A stretch of 64,000 nt of DNA from contig CP065014.1 in the NCBI GenBank assembly GCA_016700335.1, positions 1,463,001 to 1,527,000 of the forward strand, written 5' to 3'. Each line of letters starts with the position of its first letter. The first letter of the stretch is position 1. The notes below the pieces were generated by a model. It saw only the letters and a program-made list of their open reading frames with translations, was not told the DNA's origin and did no database searches. This DNA is from Chlorobiota bacterium. Lineage in GTDB: Bacteria; Bacteroidota; Ignavibacteria; OLB7. The position numbers and the translations under genes are program-made. Shown here in pieces: positions 54,060-63,797 of this stretch.

Positions 54060-56219
54060 TTAAACAATTGTAAAATCAATAAAAGTTTCAACTTCATCTA
54101 CTTTTAAAACACGTATTTTAACTTTATCACGAAGTTTAAATACTCTTTTTTTCCTTTTACCAACAAACATTTTTTTTGTTTCATCGTACACATAATAATC
54201 ATCTGTAATATCCTTTATCCTAATTTTGCCTTCTATTCCAAAGAGATCTATTTTTGCAAAAATTGCATATGGCATCATTCCTGTAATAACAGCAGTATAT
54301 TCATTTCCAATTTTACTCTTCATAAAATATGTTTCAGCAATTTTAATTGATTCCCTTTCAGCTTCAACAGAATTTCTTTCAGTTAAACTACATTGATCAC
54401 AAATATGGTCTAAAATACTTTTATAATGATTTCTTCTTTGAATAGACATATCATTGATATATTCATTAAGCATTCTATGAACTATCAAATCAGGATATCT
54501 TCTAATTGGAGATGTAAAATGTGAATAATTGTCAAAAGCTAATCCAAAATGTCCAATATTGTTATTTGAATAAACAGCTTTAGCCATTGATCTAATTGCC
54601 ATTTCATTTACAATTTCTTCATTTTCTGTTCCTCGAACTTTTTCTATTAATTTTTTATAATCCAAAGGTTTTATATTTTCTTTAGGAAAAGTTAGACCTA
54701 AAGATTTTAAGAAGTTAGAGAAGTCTCTAATTTTATCTGATGGTGGAGAATCATGAATTCTGTATATGAAAGGAGCAAATCTACTATCTCTTTTACCTTG
54801 CTTAGAATTACCGGTTTTCTTCATTGTTATATGTTCAGCTACAATTCTATTAGCTAACAACATACAATCTTCAATTAGTTTTGTTGCTGCATTTGCTTTT
54901 TTATGAATTACTTCAACGGGTCTTCCAGTTTCATCAAGAATAAACTTAGTTTCAGATGTATCAAAATCTGTACTTCCCTTTTCTTTTCTTTTATTTCTAA
55001 GTTCAATAGCAATTTTATTAATTAACAAAATATCATCTTTTAACTCATCATCAACTCCATTTATAATTTCAAGAACTTGATTGTATGTAAATCTTTTTTT
55101 AGAATGAATAATACTTTTACATATTTCATAATCAAGAATTTCTGAATTTAAATTAATTTTAACTAAAACTGAAAATGTAAGCCTATCAATATTTGGTTTT
55201 AATGAACATAAATCATTAGATAAATGTTCTGGCAACATTGGAATTACTTCTCCTACAAGATAAACTGATGTTCCTCTTGAGAGAGCTTCTTTATCTAAGC
55301 AAGAATCTTCAGTTACAAAATGACTAACATCTGCAATATGAATTCCTAAAATAAATTCATTCTCATTTACTTTTTGAATTGAAATAGCATCATCAAAATC
55401 TTTAGCATCATCAGGATCAATAGTAAAGGTATTAATACTTCTTAAATCCTTTCTTTTAGAAATTTCTATACTACTAATATCATTTGTAAAATTATTAGCC
55501 TCATTTGTAACATTAATTGGAAATTCATTTTTTAACTTGTAAGTATAATGAACACTTTTTAACTCAGTTCTAACCTCACCAGCTTTACCTAGGACTCTAA
55601 TAACAGAAACTTCAGGAAGTTCTTCTGGATCAAACCACTCAAGTAATTTAGATTCAACCTTATCTCCAATTCTAGCATTATTGATATTTTTTCTTCTGAT
55701 AAGAAAATCAATTCCTAACTTTTTATCATCTGGTTGAAGAAATAATGAATTCTTATTACTTTGAAATATTGTACCTGTAATAGTTTCTGTATTCCTGCTA
55801 ATCACCCTAGTTATTTCTCCTTTTGAAGGTTTTTCATTATTCGAAATTTTAATTAATTTAGCTCTAACAAAATCACCATGTAGTGCATTCCAGGTTGAAT
55901 CCTTATCAATAATAAGTAATTGAGAGTCATCAATATTAGATTTAACAATTCCTCCACCTGCCCTTCCAACAGATTCATATAAACCTTCAATAATTAATGT
56001 TGGAATTACAAAACCATATGTTCTATGAGCACCTTGATAAATTTTTCCTTCATTAATTAGTTCAACTAATGCTAATTTCACTAATTCATAATCATTATCT
56101 GTTGATTTAATTTGTAAAGTTTTTGAAAGTTGATTTGATTTTAATCTATTAGGTGAATTTTCTTGAATAATATTCAAGATTACCTCTTTAATTGATTTAG
56201 TGTTTGTATTTTTATTCAA
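54060..56219 (-). CDS. rnr: Ribonuclease R
   Basis: A 719-aa RNase II/R exoribonuclease. An N-terminal winged helix-type region (about 1-75) precedes cold-shock domains, then the RNB catalytic domain with TFTIDPDDAKDFDDAISI (the acidic cluster that binds Mg), SRGTSVYLVGEVIPMLPEHLSNDLCSLKP, MLLANRIVAEHI and FTSPIRRYPDLIVHRML. A C-terminal S1 domain (about 640-715) ends the protein. It degrades structured RNA 3' to 5'. It converges with the preceding OmpA gene (25 nt gap). Confidence 0.96.
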   Translation of the reverse strand: MNKNTNTKSIKEVILNIIQENSPNRLKSNQLSKTLQIKSTDNDYELVKLALVELINEGKIYQGAHRTYGFVIPTLIIEGLYESVGRAGGGIVKSNIDDSQLLIIDKDSTWNALHGDFVRAKLIKISNNEKPSKGEITRVISRNTETITGTIFQSNKNSLFLQPDDKKLGIDFLIRRKNINNARIGDKVESKLLEWFDPEELPEVSVIRVLGKAGEVRTELKSVHYTYKLKNEFPINVTNEANNFTNDISSIEISKRKDLRSINTFTIDPDDAKDFDDAISIQKVNENEFILGIHIADVSHFVTEDSCLDKEALSRGTSVYLVGEVIPMLPEHLSNDLCSLKPNIDRLTFSVLVKINLNSEILDYEICKSIIHSKKRFTYNQVLEIINGVDDELKDDILLINKIAIELRNKRKEKGSTDFDTSETKFILDETGRPVEVIHKKANAATKLIEDCMLLANRIVAEHITMKKTGNSKQGKRDSRFAPFIYRIHDSPPSDKIRDFSNFLKSLGLTFPKENIKPLDYKKLIEKVRGTENEEIVNEMAIRSMAKAVYSNNNIGHFGLAFDNYSHFTSPIRRYPDLIVHRMLNEYINDMSIQRRNHYKSILDHICDQCSLTERNSVEAERESIKIAETYFMKSKIGNEYTAVITGMMPYAIFAKIDLFGIEGKIRIKDITDDYYVYDETKKMFVGKRKKRVFKLRDKVKIRVLKVDEVETFIDFTIV

Positions 56220-56405
56220 TTAGTTTTAGTTTTATTCAAAGTTAATGATTAAATTTATTTAAATAGTAATTCGTATATCTTTTCAATTTATAATATTTGT
56301 TTCAGAAAATTTTTTAATTTTTTTAAACTTAGAAACAAATAATCTTTGATTTTGAATAATAAGTTGAATAAATGATTTAGTTCTAATTTCCAATTTTATA
56401 AATTA

Positions 56406-56828
56406 ATGATAATATTGATTACTGGTGAAGTGATAAATTTTTCTGATCTACTTTTTAAAACTTCTAGAAGTGGTGGAAATGGCGGACAAAATGTAAACAA
56501 AATTGAATCAAAAGTTGAGTTAATTTTTGATTTTTTTAAATGTTCAACTTTATCAGATTTAAGTAAAACAACTATTTCTGATATATTAAAAAACAGAATA
56601 AATAAAGAAAATAACATCAGATTAATATGTGATTCGGAACGAACTCAACTTTCTAATAAAGGCATTGTAATTAAAAGACTTCAATTATTATTAAACAAAG
56701 CATTGAAACCAAAAATTTTAAGAAAAGATACTAAGCCGACAAAATCTTCAATTGAAAAGAGATTATTAATTAAAAGAAAAAAAAGTGAAAAGAAAATTTC
56801 AAGATTTATTCAAAATACTTTTGAATAA
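56406..56828 (+). CDS. arfB: Alternative ribosome-rescue factor, ArfB/YaeJ-like
   Basis: A 140-aa protein with the peptidyl-tRNA hydrolase motif GGQ (residues 26-28) in TSRSGGNGGQNVNKIESKVEL and a lysine-rich C-terminal tail (about 105-140) that would enter the mRNA channel. This is the layout of ArfB, which frees ribosomes stalled without a stop codon. Length equals that of E. coli ArfB. It lies in the gap between the divergent rnr gene and the convergent fabI gene. A release-factor-like RF-H annotation is less likely because there is no codon-recognition domain. Confidence 0.9.
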   Translation: MIILITGEVINFSDLLFKTSRSGGNGGQNVNKIESKVELIFDFFKCSTLSDLSKTTISDILKNRINKENNIRLICDSERTQLSNKGIVIKRLQLLLNKALKPKILRKDTKPTKSSIEKRLLIKRKKSEKKISRFIQNTFE

Positions 56829-56839
56829 AGAAACATTAA

Positions 56840-56871
56840 AAAATCTCTATAAATCAAATCATAGAGATTTT
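56840..56871 (-). terminator. Bidirectional terminator between arfB and fabI
   Basis: AAAATCTCTAT (56840-56850) pairs with ATAGAGATTTT (56861-56871) with a 10-nt loop. The T-rich tail is better on the minus strand (after fabI), but the position suits arfB as well. Confidence 0.8.
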
Positions 56872-56896
56872 AAAACAAACATTAAATAAATTTTTA

Positions 56897-57745
56897 TTAA
56901 TAACCTGCCTTTTTTTTCATCTCATCATTTTTCAACGCTTCATTCATCAACCTCAACATTGGTTGAGTAATTCCCATCATGCTATAACCTCCATCATGAA
57001 ACAAAGTTTGCATTGTAACTTTTTTTGTAAAATCACTTAAAAGAGTAACTACATAATTTGCACATTCTTCACTAGTAGCATTTCCTAAAGGTGAAACTCG
57101 GTTTGTGAATTCAAACATATTATCGAAATCCTCAATTCCAGTTCCAGCTCGAGTAGGTGTTGGTGATTGTGAAACTGCATTAACTCTAATCTTTTTTTCT
57201 CCAAGTCTTGCTCCAAAACTTCTAGTAATACTTTCAAGAAGTGCTTTAGCATCACCCATATCAGTATAAGTTTGAAAAACTCTTTGAGCAGCAACATAAC
57301 TTAAAGAAATAATACTCGCAAAATCATTTAAAACATCTTGTTTTAATGCAGCATTAATCATTTTATGTAATGACATTGCAGAAACATCTAATGTTTTAGA
57401 ATACCAATCATAATTTAAATCTTGATATGGAATTTCTTTTCTAATATTATTACTCATACCTACAGAATGAATAATAAAATCAATTTTACCAACTTTTTCT
57501 TTTAACTTTTTAAAAGTTTCACTTAGTTCTTCAAAATTTGAAGCATCACAAACATAGACTTCTTTATCACCTAAAATCTTTGCTAACTCTTTAACCCTTC
57601 CAACTCGAGTAGCTATTGCAATATTAGAAATTTCAACATCTGCTCCTTCAGATTGTGCTGCTAACGCAATACTCCAACCTAGTGAGGTTTCATCCATAGG
57701 ACCAAAAACAATCCCCTTCTTTCCATTAAGTAATCCGTATGCCAT
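56897..57745 (-). CDS. fabI: Enoyl-[acyl-carrier-protein] reductase
   Basis: A 282-aa short-chain dehydrogenase-like FabI. The N-terminus (MAYGLLNGKKGIVFGPMDETSLGWSIA) is the divergent FabI nucleotide loop, FIIHSVGMS follows, and YTDMGDAKALLES carries the catalytic Tyr and Lys in the YX6K spacing of FabI. The end (DGGYSMMGIT) is also typical. It performs the last reduction of fatty acid elongation. It is slightly longer than E. coli FabI (262 aa). Confidence 0.95.
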   Translation of the reverse strand: MAYGLLNGKKGIVFGPMDETSLGWSIALAAQSEGADVEISNIAIATRVGRVKELAKILGDKEVYVCDASNFEELSETFKKLKEKVGKIDFIIHSVGMSNNIRKEIPYQDLNYDWYSKTLDVSAMSLHKMINAALKQDVLNDFASIISLSYVAAQRVFQTYTDMGDAKALLESITRSFGARLGEKKIRVNAVSQSPTPTRAGTGIEDFDNMFEFTNRVSPLGNATSEECANYVVTLLSDFTKKVTMQTLFHDGGYSMMGITQPMLRLMNEALKNDEMKKKAGY

Positions 57746-57834
57746 TTAAATGTTAGTTAATTGTTGATTTTATCTTAAATATACTAATTTATATTATACT
57801 TTTATTCTTTTAAATAATAATAAATTATTACTCA

Positions 57835-58554
57835 TTAAAAAATTGACAAAGCTTTATTTATTTTAATAATACAATTTGCAATATCATTATCAATTTCTGT
57901 AGGTGAAAACCTGATAATTCTCACAAATTTACTTTTTTTAAAATTACAATCTATAATATTACTTAACTTTTCATTTGACTCTAAATCAGTAGTAATTCCA
58001 ATAATGTTATTTCCTGCAAAAATAGCAAAATCTACAAGAACTATTTCATCATCAATTTTCATATAATAATTTCTTTCAACATCAAATTCTTTTAAACTTT
58101 CAAACAATTTTTCTTGATGAATACTTCCAATTATTATTTCGTTAATTTCTTTTGAATTAAAAAGTACGTCTAAATTTGTTCTAATGAATGTAATTCTTCT
58201 AGCACGATTTGAAACTATTGGATTCGGTAACCTAATTGTTTTTTTAACTTTTATGAAATAATAATTTCCATCAATTTTTGATTTATCCAGAATTGTATAT
58301 TTCGATTTTTTAGCGAAATCAATTTCTTGAATTTCACCATAATACTCAATACCCATTTGAAGTCCAGTTGTAATTGCATTAGTTTGATATAATGCAATAC
58401 CCTTAGCTGAATTAATAGTTTCAAGAGATACAGAATTTCCAACAGCTTTTTCTGGAATTCTATACCAATTTTGATTAACGAAGTAATCTAAATCGTCATC
58501 GGAACTTACAACACCAATTAAACAATTTTTTTCTTTTAGGGATTTATCTTTCAT
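57835..58554 (-). CDS. Conserved hypothetical protein with a PUA/EVE-like N-terminal domain
   Basis: A 239-aa protein I do not assign to a named family. The N-terminal 150 residues read like a PUA/EVE/ASCH-type barrel: NWYRIPEKA, GIALYQTNAITTG, GIEYYGEIQEI, NYYFIKVKKTIRLPNPIVSN and RRITFIRT with a lone NSKEINEI helix. The C-terminal 80 residues (YYMKIDDEIVLVDFAIFAGNNIIGITTD) have the shape of a degenerate nuclease-like or DUF559-like fold but lack a clear catalytic set. It is cytoplasmic. It is divergent from the GT9 gene, with only 39 bp between starts. Confidence 0.5.
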   Translation of the reverse strand: MKDKSLKEKNCLIGVVSSDDDLDYFVNQNWYRIPEKAVGNSVSLETINSAKGIALYQTNAITTGLQMGIEYYGEIQEIDFAKKSKYTILDKSKIDGNYYFIKVKKTIRLPNPIVSNRARRITFIRTNLDVLFNSKEINEIIIGSIHQEKLFESLKEFDVERNYYMKIDDEIVLVDFAIFAGNNIIGITTDLESNEKLSNIIDCNFKKSKFVRIIRFSPTEIDNDIANCIIKINKALSIF

Positions 58555-58572
58555 AATAAAGGGATTTAAATT

Positions 58573-58580
58573 TATATTCG
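58573..58580 (+). promoter_or_regulatory. Possible -7 promoter element for the GT9 gene
   Basis: TATATTCG, one base from TAnnTTTG, lies 13 nt before the ATG at 58594. It is the same variant as at 8200-8207. Confidence 0.35.
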
Positions 58581-58593
58581 TAAAACTATAAAA

Positions 58594-59610
58594 ATGAAAA
58601 TACTAATTTTAAGATTAAGTTCTGCTGGTGATATTATTTTAACATCTTTATTTCAGAGAATATTAAGGAAAAAATTTCCATTTGCAGAAATTCACTTTAT
58701 TTCCAAGTACGAATATGCAAATTTAATTCAAAACTCACCTTATATTGATAAAGTAATTACAATAAAAGATAAATCTACATTTAAAGAGTTATTAGCTTTT
58801 AAATCAAATTTAATAAAAGATATTAAAGAATATGATGTAATTTTTGATTTGCATAATTCTTTAAGAAGTAGGTATTTACGTTTTGGTTTAGCTAATGAAA
58901 CTTTCGTAATCAAAAAGCCAATTTTTAAAAAATGGTTACTTGTAAATTTGAAATTAAATTTTTTTAAAAAGGTTATACCAATTCCTGAACTATATTTAGA
59001 TGTTGGTAAGAAATTTGGACTTGAAAATGATAATCTTGGAATAGAATTTTTTTTAGAAAAATTGGATTCTTATGTTCAGAAAAGTAACCAACTTACAATC
59101 GGAATTGCACCTGGAGCAAAACATTTTTCCAAAAGATGGTTACCAAGTTACTACTCAGCATTAGCTAAATTGTTAATTAGTAGATTTGATGCAAGAATTA
59201 TTATTTTTGGTTCAAAAGAAGAAATTGAATTAAATTTTAGTATTTCTAAATTAATACCTTATGAATCAATTAATTTAACTGGAAAATTAACACTTAATGA
59301 AACTGCTTCAACTATGAAAATTTGTAATGCAATGGTTACAAATGATTCGGCATTAATGCATATTGCTACATCTTTAAAAATCCCTTTAGTATCTATTTTC
59401 GGCTCTACAGTTAGAGAGTTTGGGTTCTTCCCTTACAATCACTTAGGTTTGGCTAAAATTGCAGAGGTAAATGATTTGAAATGTAGACCTTGTACTTCAA
59501 TTGGAAAATCAAAATGTCCAAAAGATCATTTTAAATGTATGAATGAAATAACTCCAGATGACATTATCGAAAAATTGAAAGATTTGGGAGTTTTTACTAA
59601 AATAGAGTAG
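58594..59610 (+). CDS. Glycosyltransferase family 9 (heptosyltransferase-like)
   Basis: A 338-aa GT-B fold protein. The N-terminus ILILRLSSAGDIILTSLFQRILRKKFP is the GT9 signature, and the C-terminal half has IGIAPGAKHFSKRW, NLTGKLTLNETASTMKICNAMVTNDSALMHIATSLKIPLVSIFGST and a cysteine pair (CRPCTSIGKSKCP) typical of ADP-heptose:LPS transferases. It adds heptose or another sugar to the LPS core. The window also encodes lipid A synthesis (lpxC, lpxA, lpxB). Confidence 0.9.
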   Translation: MKILILRLSSAGDIILTSLFQRILRKKFPFAEIHFISKYEYANLIQNSPYIDKVITIKDKSTFKELLAFKSNLIKDIKEYDVIFDLHNSLRSRYLRFGLANETFVIKKPIFKKWLLVNLKLNFFKKVIPIPELYLDVGKKFGLENDNLGIEFFLEKLDSYVQKSNQLTIGIAPGAKHFSKRWLPSYYSALAKLLISRFDARIIIFGSKEEIELNFSISKLIPYESINLTGKLTLNETASTMKICNAMVTNDSALMHIATSLKIPLVSIFGSTVREFGFFPYNHLGLAKIAEVNDLKCRPCTSIGKSKCPKDHFKCMNEITPDDIIEKLKDLGVFTKIE

Positions 59611-59940
59611 TTTTTAAGGGTTTTAATTCAAATATGTAACCAATTTTGTTTAAAACTATACTTAAAGTAAAATATATAAAATATAATTAGAATAAAAGAA
59701 TTTTAGTATTAATATACATTATTACACAATTTTAAAACTTTTTGATTTGTTATTTGCTTAAAAAATCCTAACTTTATAAAATTAATTTAACAATTAATTT
59801 GAGTATTTTAAAATTTATACTCATTCCAATCAAGACGGTTTTGTAATGTTCATAAGTACCGAATGAACATCAAAGCCGTTTTTTTATTTATCAAATTATT
59901 CTATTCTTGAATAATTTTAATCAAAGAAAATACTAAAATC
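59611..59940. other. Intergenic stretch with two stem-loops
   Basis: This 330-bp region separates two convergent genes and has no credible frame. It contains GAGTAT (59801-59806) pairing with ATACTC (59817-59822), followed by the stronger hairpin at 59835-59879 with a T tract. Otherwise only AT-rich sequence is seen. Confidence 0.55.
59835..59887 (+). terminator. Long terminator hairpin in the gap after the GT9 gene
   Basis: ACGG (59835-59838) pairs with CCGT (59876-59879), TTTG (59840-59843) with CAAA (59871-59874), and ATGTTCAT (59846-59853) with ATGAACAT (59863-59870) around a 9-nt loop; a T tract follows. It lies about 225 nt after the GT9 stop, so it could end that transcript or a separate small RNA. 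Confidence 0.75.
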
Positions 59941-61053
59941 TCAATTTGAAAAAGAATTAATATCTACAAATTTTGTCGGGTAAGAGTTAATGTAATTAGA
60001 TTTTACAATACTCTTTTGATCAATATTTATTTTACTAATTGTTCCTTCAAGCGAATTTGTAACAAAACAAAATTTCCCATCATTACTAAAAGTTATGTCA
60101 TTTGCTCCTTTGCCACTTTCAATTTCTCCAGTTTTAATATCTGATAACTTAGAATAAAAATAAACTTTATTTGACTCACTTGAACTAACCCAAATATCTC
60201 CCCTTGGAGAACAATTTACGCTAGTCGGTTTAACATCAATATGATACGTAGTTTGAATTTTAAAATCACTAGTATTGAAGACATTTATGCTATTATCACC
60301 TTCATTTATAACAAATAATTTTCCATCTAAAGTTGTAATTAATTTCTTAGGATTTTTACCAACTTTAATTGTATTAACTATTTTTTTTGTTTTAACAGAA
60401 ACTATGCTAACACTTTGAGAACCATAATTTAAGACAAAACCATATAACCCATCTTTACTAAAAGCAATATCAATTGGTTTGTTTTCAACTTCAATAAAAC
60501 CCAAATTTTGTAAATTAACTGGGTCTATAAAATAGACTTTACCTTTTATAAAATTATCATTTATATTTTCAAAACTTGTTGTCCATATTTCCTTCTCATT
60601 AGGTAAATACTCTGCATCAAAATTTGTTCCATTAATTTTAGTAGTGCTAAGAGTTCTACCATCTTCTGTACTAATTTTAATTAGGTATCCATTATTAAAA
60701 TTTTGAGTTTTTTCGTCAATTAATTTGGTATTAAAATTATTAATGTTTTCAACTTGTGAGTTAGGGATAGTCAATACAACATTTTTATATATCTTACTTA
60801 AAGAAATTGAACTTAAAAATTTAGCATTTTCTATATAAATAAAATTAACAAATTCATTTTTTTCAGTATTAAAAATTCCAATTGAATTTCTATTGTTAAA
60901 AAGAACAAAAGCAGCTTTAAAATTAATTAAATCTACTGAAGAAGTTATAGGTGTGGCTAATTCAATGTCAGGTGAAAGTATATCATTTTTACAAGATACA
61001 ATTATCAAGGTACAGCATATTAGAAGTAGCTTAAAAAATATATTTAATTTCAA
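59941..61053 (-). CDS. YncE-like beta-propeller lipoprotein
   Basis: A 370-aa protein with a lipoprotein signal (LLICCTLIIVSCKND; lipobox near residue 21). The rest is made of YVTN/NHL-like blades (AFSKDGLYGFVLNYGSQSVSIVSVKTKKIVNTIKVG, LITTLDGKLFVINEGDNSINVFN, ITFSNDGKFCFVTNSLEGTISKINI), as in YncE-type surface-layer propellers. It is probably exposed in the periplasm or on the outer membrane. The ligand is unknown. It lies 112 nt downstream of hscA on the same strand and is not obviously part of that cluster. Confidence 0.82.
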   Translation of the reverse strand: MKLNIFFKLLLICCTLIIVSCKNDILSPDIELATPITSSVDLINFKAAFVLFNNRNSIGIFNTEKNEFVNFIYIENAKFLSSISLSKIYKNVVLTIPNSQVENINNFNTKLIDEKTQNFNNGYLIKISTEDGRTLSTTKINGTNFDAEYLPNEKEIWTTSFENINDNFIKGKVYFIDPVNLQNLGFIEVENKPIDIAFSKDGLYGFVLNYGSQSVSIVSVKTKKIVNTIKVGKNPKKLITTLDGKLFVINEGDNSINVFNTSDFKIQTTYHIDVKPTSVNCSPRGDIWVSSSESNKVYFYSKLSDIKTGEIESGKGANDITFSNDGKFCFVTNSLEGTISKINIDQKSIVKSNYINSYPTKFVDINSFSN

Positions 61054-61165
61054 TTCAAAATTATTTAAATTATTACAACAAAATTCATTTTGTTATAGAA
61101 CCCATAAATTAAATAAATGTTTCTAAAATATAATAAATCAGTCTAAATTTATAAAATTCATCAAA

Positions 61166-63031
61166 TTAGATTTTTGAAATTACTTTGTCTTTTAAGGATT
61201 TATTAATTGTATCATCCATTATTCTTTTTGCAAAATTTTCAGTGATTCTATCTAAATGATCAGTTAAATCTCTAATTAATTTATTGTCAGCAGTTTCTAA
61301 TGAATTTTTAAGATTTAAAAGTGCATCATTAATTTCTTTTGATTCATTTTCATATATAATTTTTGAATAGAGTTTCATCGATTTCTCAGTTGCCATTAAC
61401 ATAGAATTTGCTTCATTTTTTGCTTCAACTAATATCCTTTGATTAATATCATCATGTGCTCTTTCGATTGAATCTCTTAACATTCTCTCAATTTCTAATT
61501 CAGTAAGACCGTAACTAGGAGTTACATCAATTTCTTGAACCAAACCAGTTCTTGTATCTTTTGCTTTTACATTTAGTATCCCATCTGCATTAATCACAAA
61601 TGAAACTTCAATTTTATTCATGCCAGCAGGAAGAGGTGGTAAAGGACTTAAAAGAAAGGATGCCAATTCCCTATTATCTTTTACAAACTCTCTTTCTCCT
61701 TGATAAACATTAATTTTTATCCCTGTTTGATTGTCAACTTGTGTAGTATAAACTTCTTGCGCTTGAGTTGGAATAGGTGTATTTCTTGAAACAATAAATG
61801 ACATTACTCCACCATAAGCTTCAATTCCTAAAGAGAGTGGAATTACATCCAATAACAATGTATCTTTTCTATTGCCACTTAAGATATCAGCCTGAACAGC
61901 TGCCCCTAATGCAACAACTTCATCTGGATTGATATCATCTATAACCTTTACTTTAAATATATCAGAAACCATTTTCTTAACTAATGGCATTCTTGTTGAT
62001 CCTCCAACCAAAACTACCGAATCTAATAGTTCATTTTCATATCCAGAATCATATAATGCATTCAAACAAGGTTTTATTGTTTTTTCAATAATTGGTCCGC
62101 AGAGAATGTTTAATAATTTTTGATTAAATTTTTCTTTATAAACTACATTAGAATCTGGAATAGTAAAAACAATTTCAATAGATTCTTTAAATGACAACTC
62201 TTTTTTAGCTTCTTCACAAATACTTTTTATATATTGGAATTGATTACTATTTGGATTGAAGTTATTGAACTTCAAACTTAGTTGTTTTATGAAATAATTA
62301 GTAATCTCATTATCTAAATCATCACCTCCTAGATATGAATTTCCATTCGTTGCCAAAACTTGAAACACACCAGATTCAATTTTTAAAATTGAAATGTCAA
62401 AGGTACCACCACCTAAATCATATACAGCAATTACACCATCTTTTGTTTTATCTAAACCATAAGAAAGTGCAGCAGCAGTTGGTTCATTTATAATTCTTAA
62501 AACATCTAATCCTGCTAACTTACCTGCATCTTTTGTGGCTTGTCTTTGTGAATCATTAAAATATGCAGGTACTGTAATAACAGCCGAAAAAACTGGTTCT
62601 CCAAAATGTTCCTCTGCTCTTTTTTTTAAATCTAATAAGATCATTGATGAAAGCTCAATGGGAGTATATTCTTTTCCTGCAATTTCAACTCTTACTAAAC
62701 CTTCTCTTCTATGTGAAATTTTATAAGTTAATTTTTCAGAATTATTCTCAATATCAATAAATGATTTTCCCATCAATCTTTTTACAGAATAAATAGTTTT
62801 ATCTGAATCAGTTATTAGATATTTTTTAGCTTCTCTACCTACCACAATTGATTTATCATCTAATAATGCAACAATGCTTGGAACTATCCCATCTCCATTT
62901 ATATCAATAATATATGGTTGATTATTATTTTCATCAACATAAGCAACTAAGGAGTTAGTTGTCCCTAAATCAATTCCAATAACTCTATTTTTTTTTCCTA
63001 TCGAACTTAAATCTATTTGTAAAAAAGACAT
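61166..63031 (-). CDS. hscA: Hsp70-type chaperone HscA (iron-sulfur cluster assembly)
   Basis: A 621-aa Hsp70 protein. The ATPase domain has VIGIDLGTTNSLVAYVDE, VITVPAYFNDSQRQATKDAGKLAGLDVLRIINEPTAAALSYG, AVYDLGGGTFDISIL and VVLVGGSTRMPLVKKMV. The substrate domain begins near LDVIPLSLGIEAYGG. It is about 20 residues shorter than DnaK and lacks the acidic DnaK tail. With hscB just upstream, this is HscA, which helps release Fe-S clusters from IscU. No iscU, iscS or fdx is visible; they may lie elsewhere or beyond the right edge. Confidence 0.88.
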   Translation of the reverse strand: MSFLQIDLSSIGKKNRVIGIDLGTTNSLVAYVDENNNQPYIIDINGDGIVPSIVALLDDKSIVVGREAKKYLITDSDKTIYSVKRLMGKSFIDIENNSEKLTYKISHRREGLVRVEIAGKEYTPIELSSMILLDLKKRAEEHFGEPVFSAVITVPAYFNDSQRQATKDAGKLAGLDVLRIINEPTAAALSYGLDKTKDGVIAVYDLGGGTFDISILKIESGVFQVLATNGNSYLGGDDLDNEITNYFIKQLSLKFNNFNPNSNQFQYIKSICEEAKKELSFKESIEIVFTIPDSNVVYKEKFNQKLLNILCGPIIEKTIKPCLNALYDSGYENELLDSVVLVGGSTRMPLVKKMVSDIFKVKVIDDINPDEVVALGAAVQADILSGNRKDTLLLDVIPLSLGIEAYGGVMSFIVSRNTPIPTQAQEVYTTQVDNQTGIKINVYQGEREFVKDNRELASFLLSPLPPLPAGMNKIEVSFVINADGILNVKAKDTRTGLVQEIDVTPSYGLTELEIERMLRDSIERAHDDINQRILVEAKNEANSMLMATEKSMKLYSKIIYENESKEINDALLNLKNSLETADNKLIRDLTDHLDRITENFAKRIMDDTINKSLKDKVISKI

Positions 63032-63131
63032 ATATTATTATAAGCAATATTTAATTTATATTCTCAAGTTGTTTCAAAATTCAAGACTATTTCTTTTGAT
63101 CATTATTGTTAAATAACAATTTTAAAATTTT

Positions 63132-63704
63132 TTAAATCAATTCATTATTTATTTCTTGATAAATTGTTTGGAGTAAATTTCTAATATAAATTTTTGTGTT
63201 AATCAATTCATTTATTCTTTTCATAAAAGGGATTTTCGAATTTAAATTTTCATTTAATATCAAAATCCACTCATTGTCTAATTCATACAAATTATTTAAT
63301 AATTCATTTGATCTTATCTTTAAATTAGATTCTAGCTGCTTTAATTTTTCCATTTTATTTATCTTGTCATTTTTGTTAGAATCATGAAAATCTGAAATTG
63401 TATCCTGAATATCCATAACTTCAAACAGAAATGATTGTGAGATTTTTTTTAATTCACTATCTGGAATGTCTGGCCATTCAAGTTCTAGAATGTGTTTTGC
63501 CCTCAAAAATGGCTCTTTTAAACATACGTATGCTTGATTTATAAGAGAAGATTTTGCTAATATTCTACTTTTATCAAATTCATTTTTATTTAAATGAAAA
63601 TCTGGATGAGTTTCTCGACTTAATTGAAAATATTTTTTTTCAATTGATTTCGAATCAATATTAAATCTCCTTTCAAAATCAAAAACTGCAAACAAATCTT
63701 TCAT
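63132..63704 (-). CDS. hscB: HscB, J-domain co-chaperone
   Basis: A 190-aa co-chaperone. The N-terminal J domain includes FDFERRFNIDSKSIEKKYFQLSRETHPDFH with the HPD tripeptide. The C-terminal three-helix domain (KEPFLRAKHILELEWPDIPDSELKKISQSFLFEVMDIQDTI) matches the IscU-binding domain of HscB. It stimulates HscA. It lies 100 nt upstream of hscA on the same strand. It is complete; E. coli HscB is 171 aa. Confidence 0.92.
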   Translation of the reverse strand: MKDLFAVFDFERRFNIDSKSIEKKYFQLSRETHPDFHLNKNEFDKSRILAKSSLINQAYVCLKEPFLRAKHILELEWPDIPDSELKKISQSFLFEVMDIQDTISDFHDSNKNDKINKMEKLKQLESNLKIRSNELLNNLYELDNEWILILNENLNSKIPFMKRINELINTKIYIRNLLQTIYQEINNELI

Positions 63705-63730
63705 TAATGAATTATAATAAATGTTAAAAA

Positions 63731-63751
63731 GTCGAACAAATTTTGTCCGAC
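63731..63751 (-). terminator. Terminator after the truncated right-edge gene
   Basis: GTCGAACAA pairs with TTGTCCGAC in a stem of nine (one G-T pair) around a 3-nt loop. On the minus strand it is followed by TTTTTAAC. It separates the edge gene from hscB. Confidence 0.7.
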
Positions 63752-63797
63752 CTAAAAATTATATATTCTATTTTTCTAAAAATTAAATCATTCAACA

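Noticed and set aside
61166..63031. DnaK instead of HscA
   Set aside because: It is shorter than DnaK, lacks its C-terminal tail, and hscB lies directly upstream; HscA fits better.
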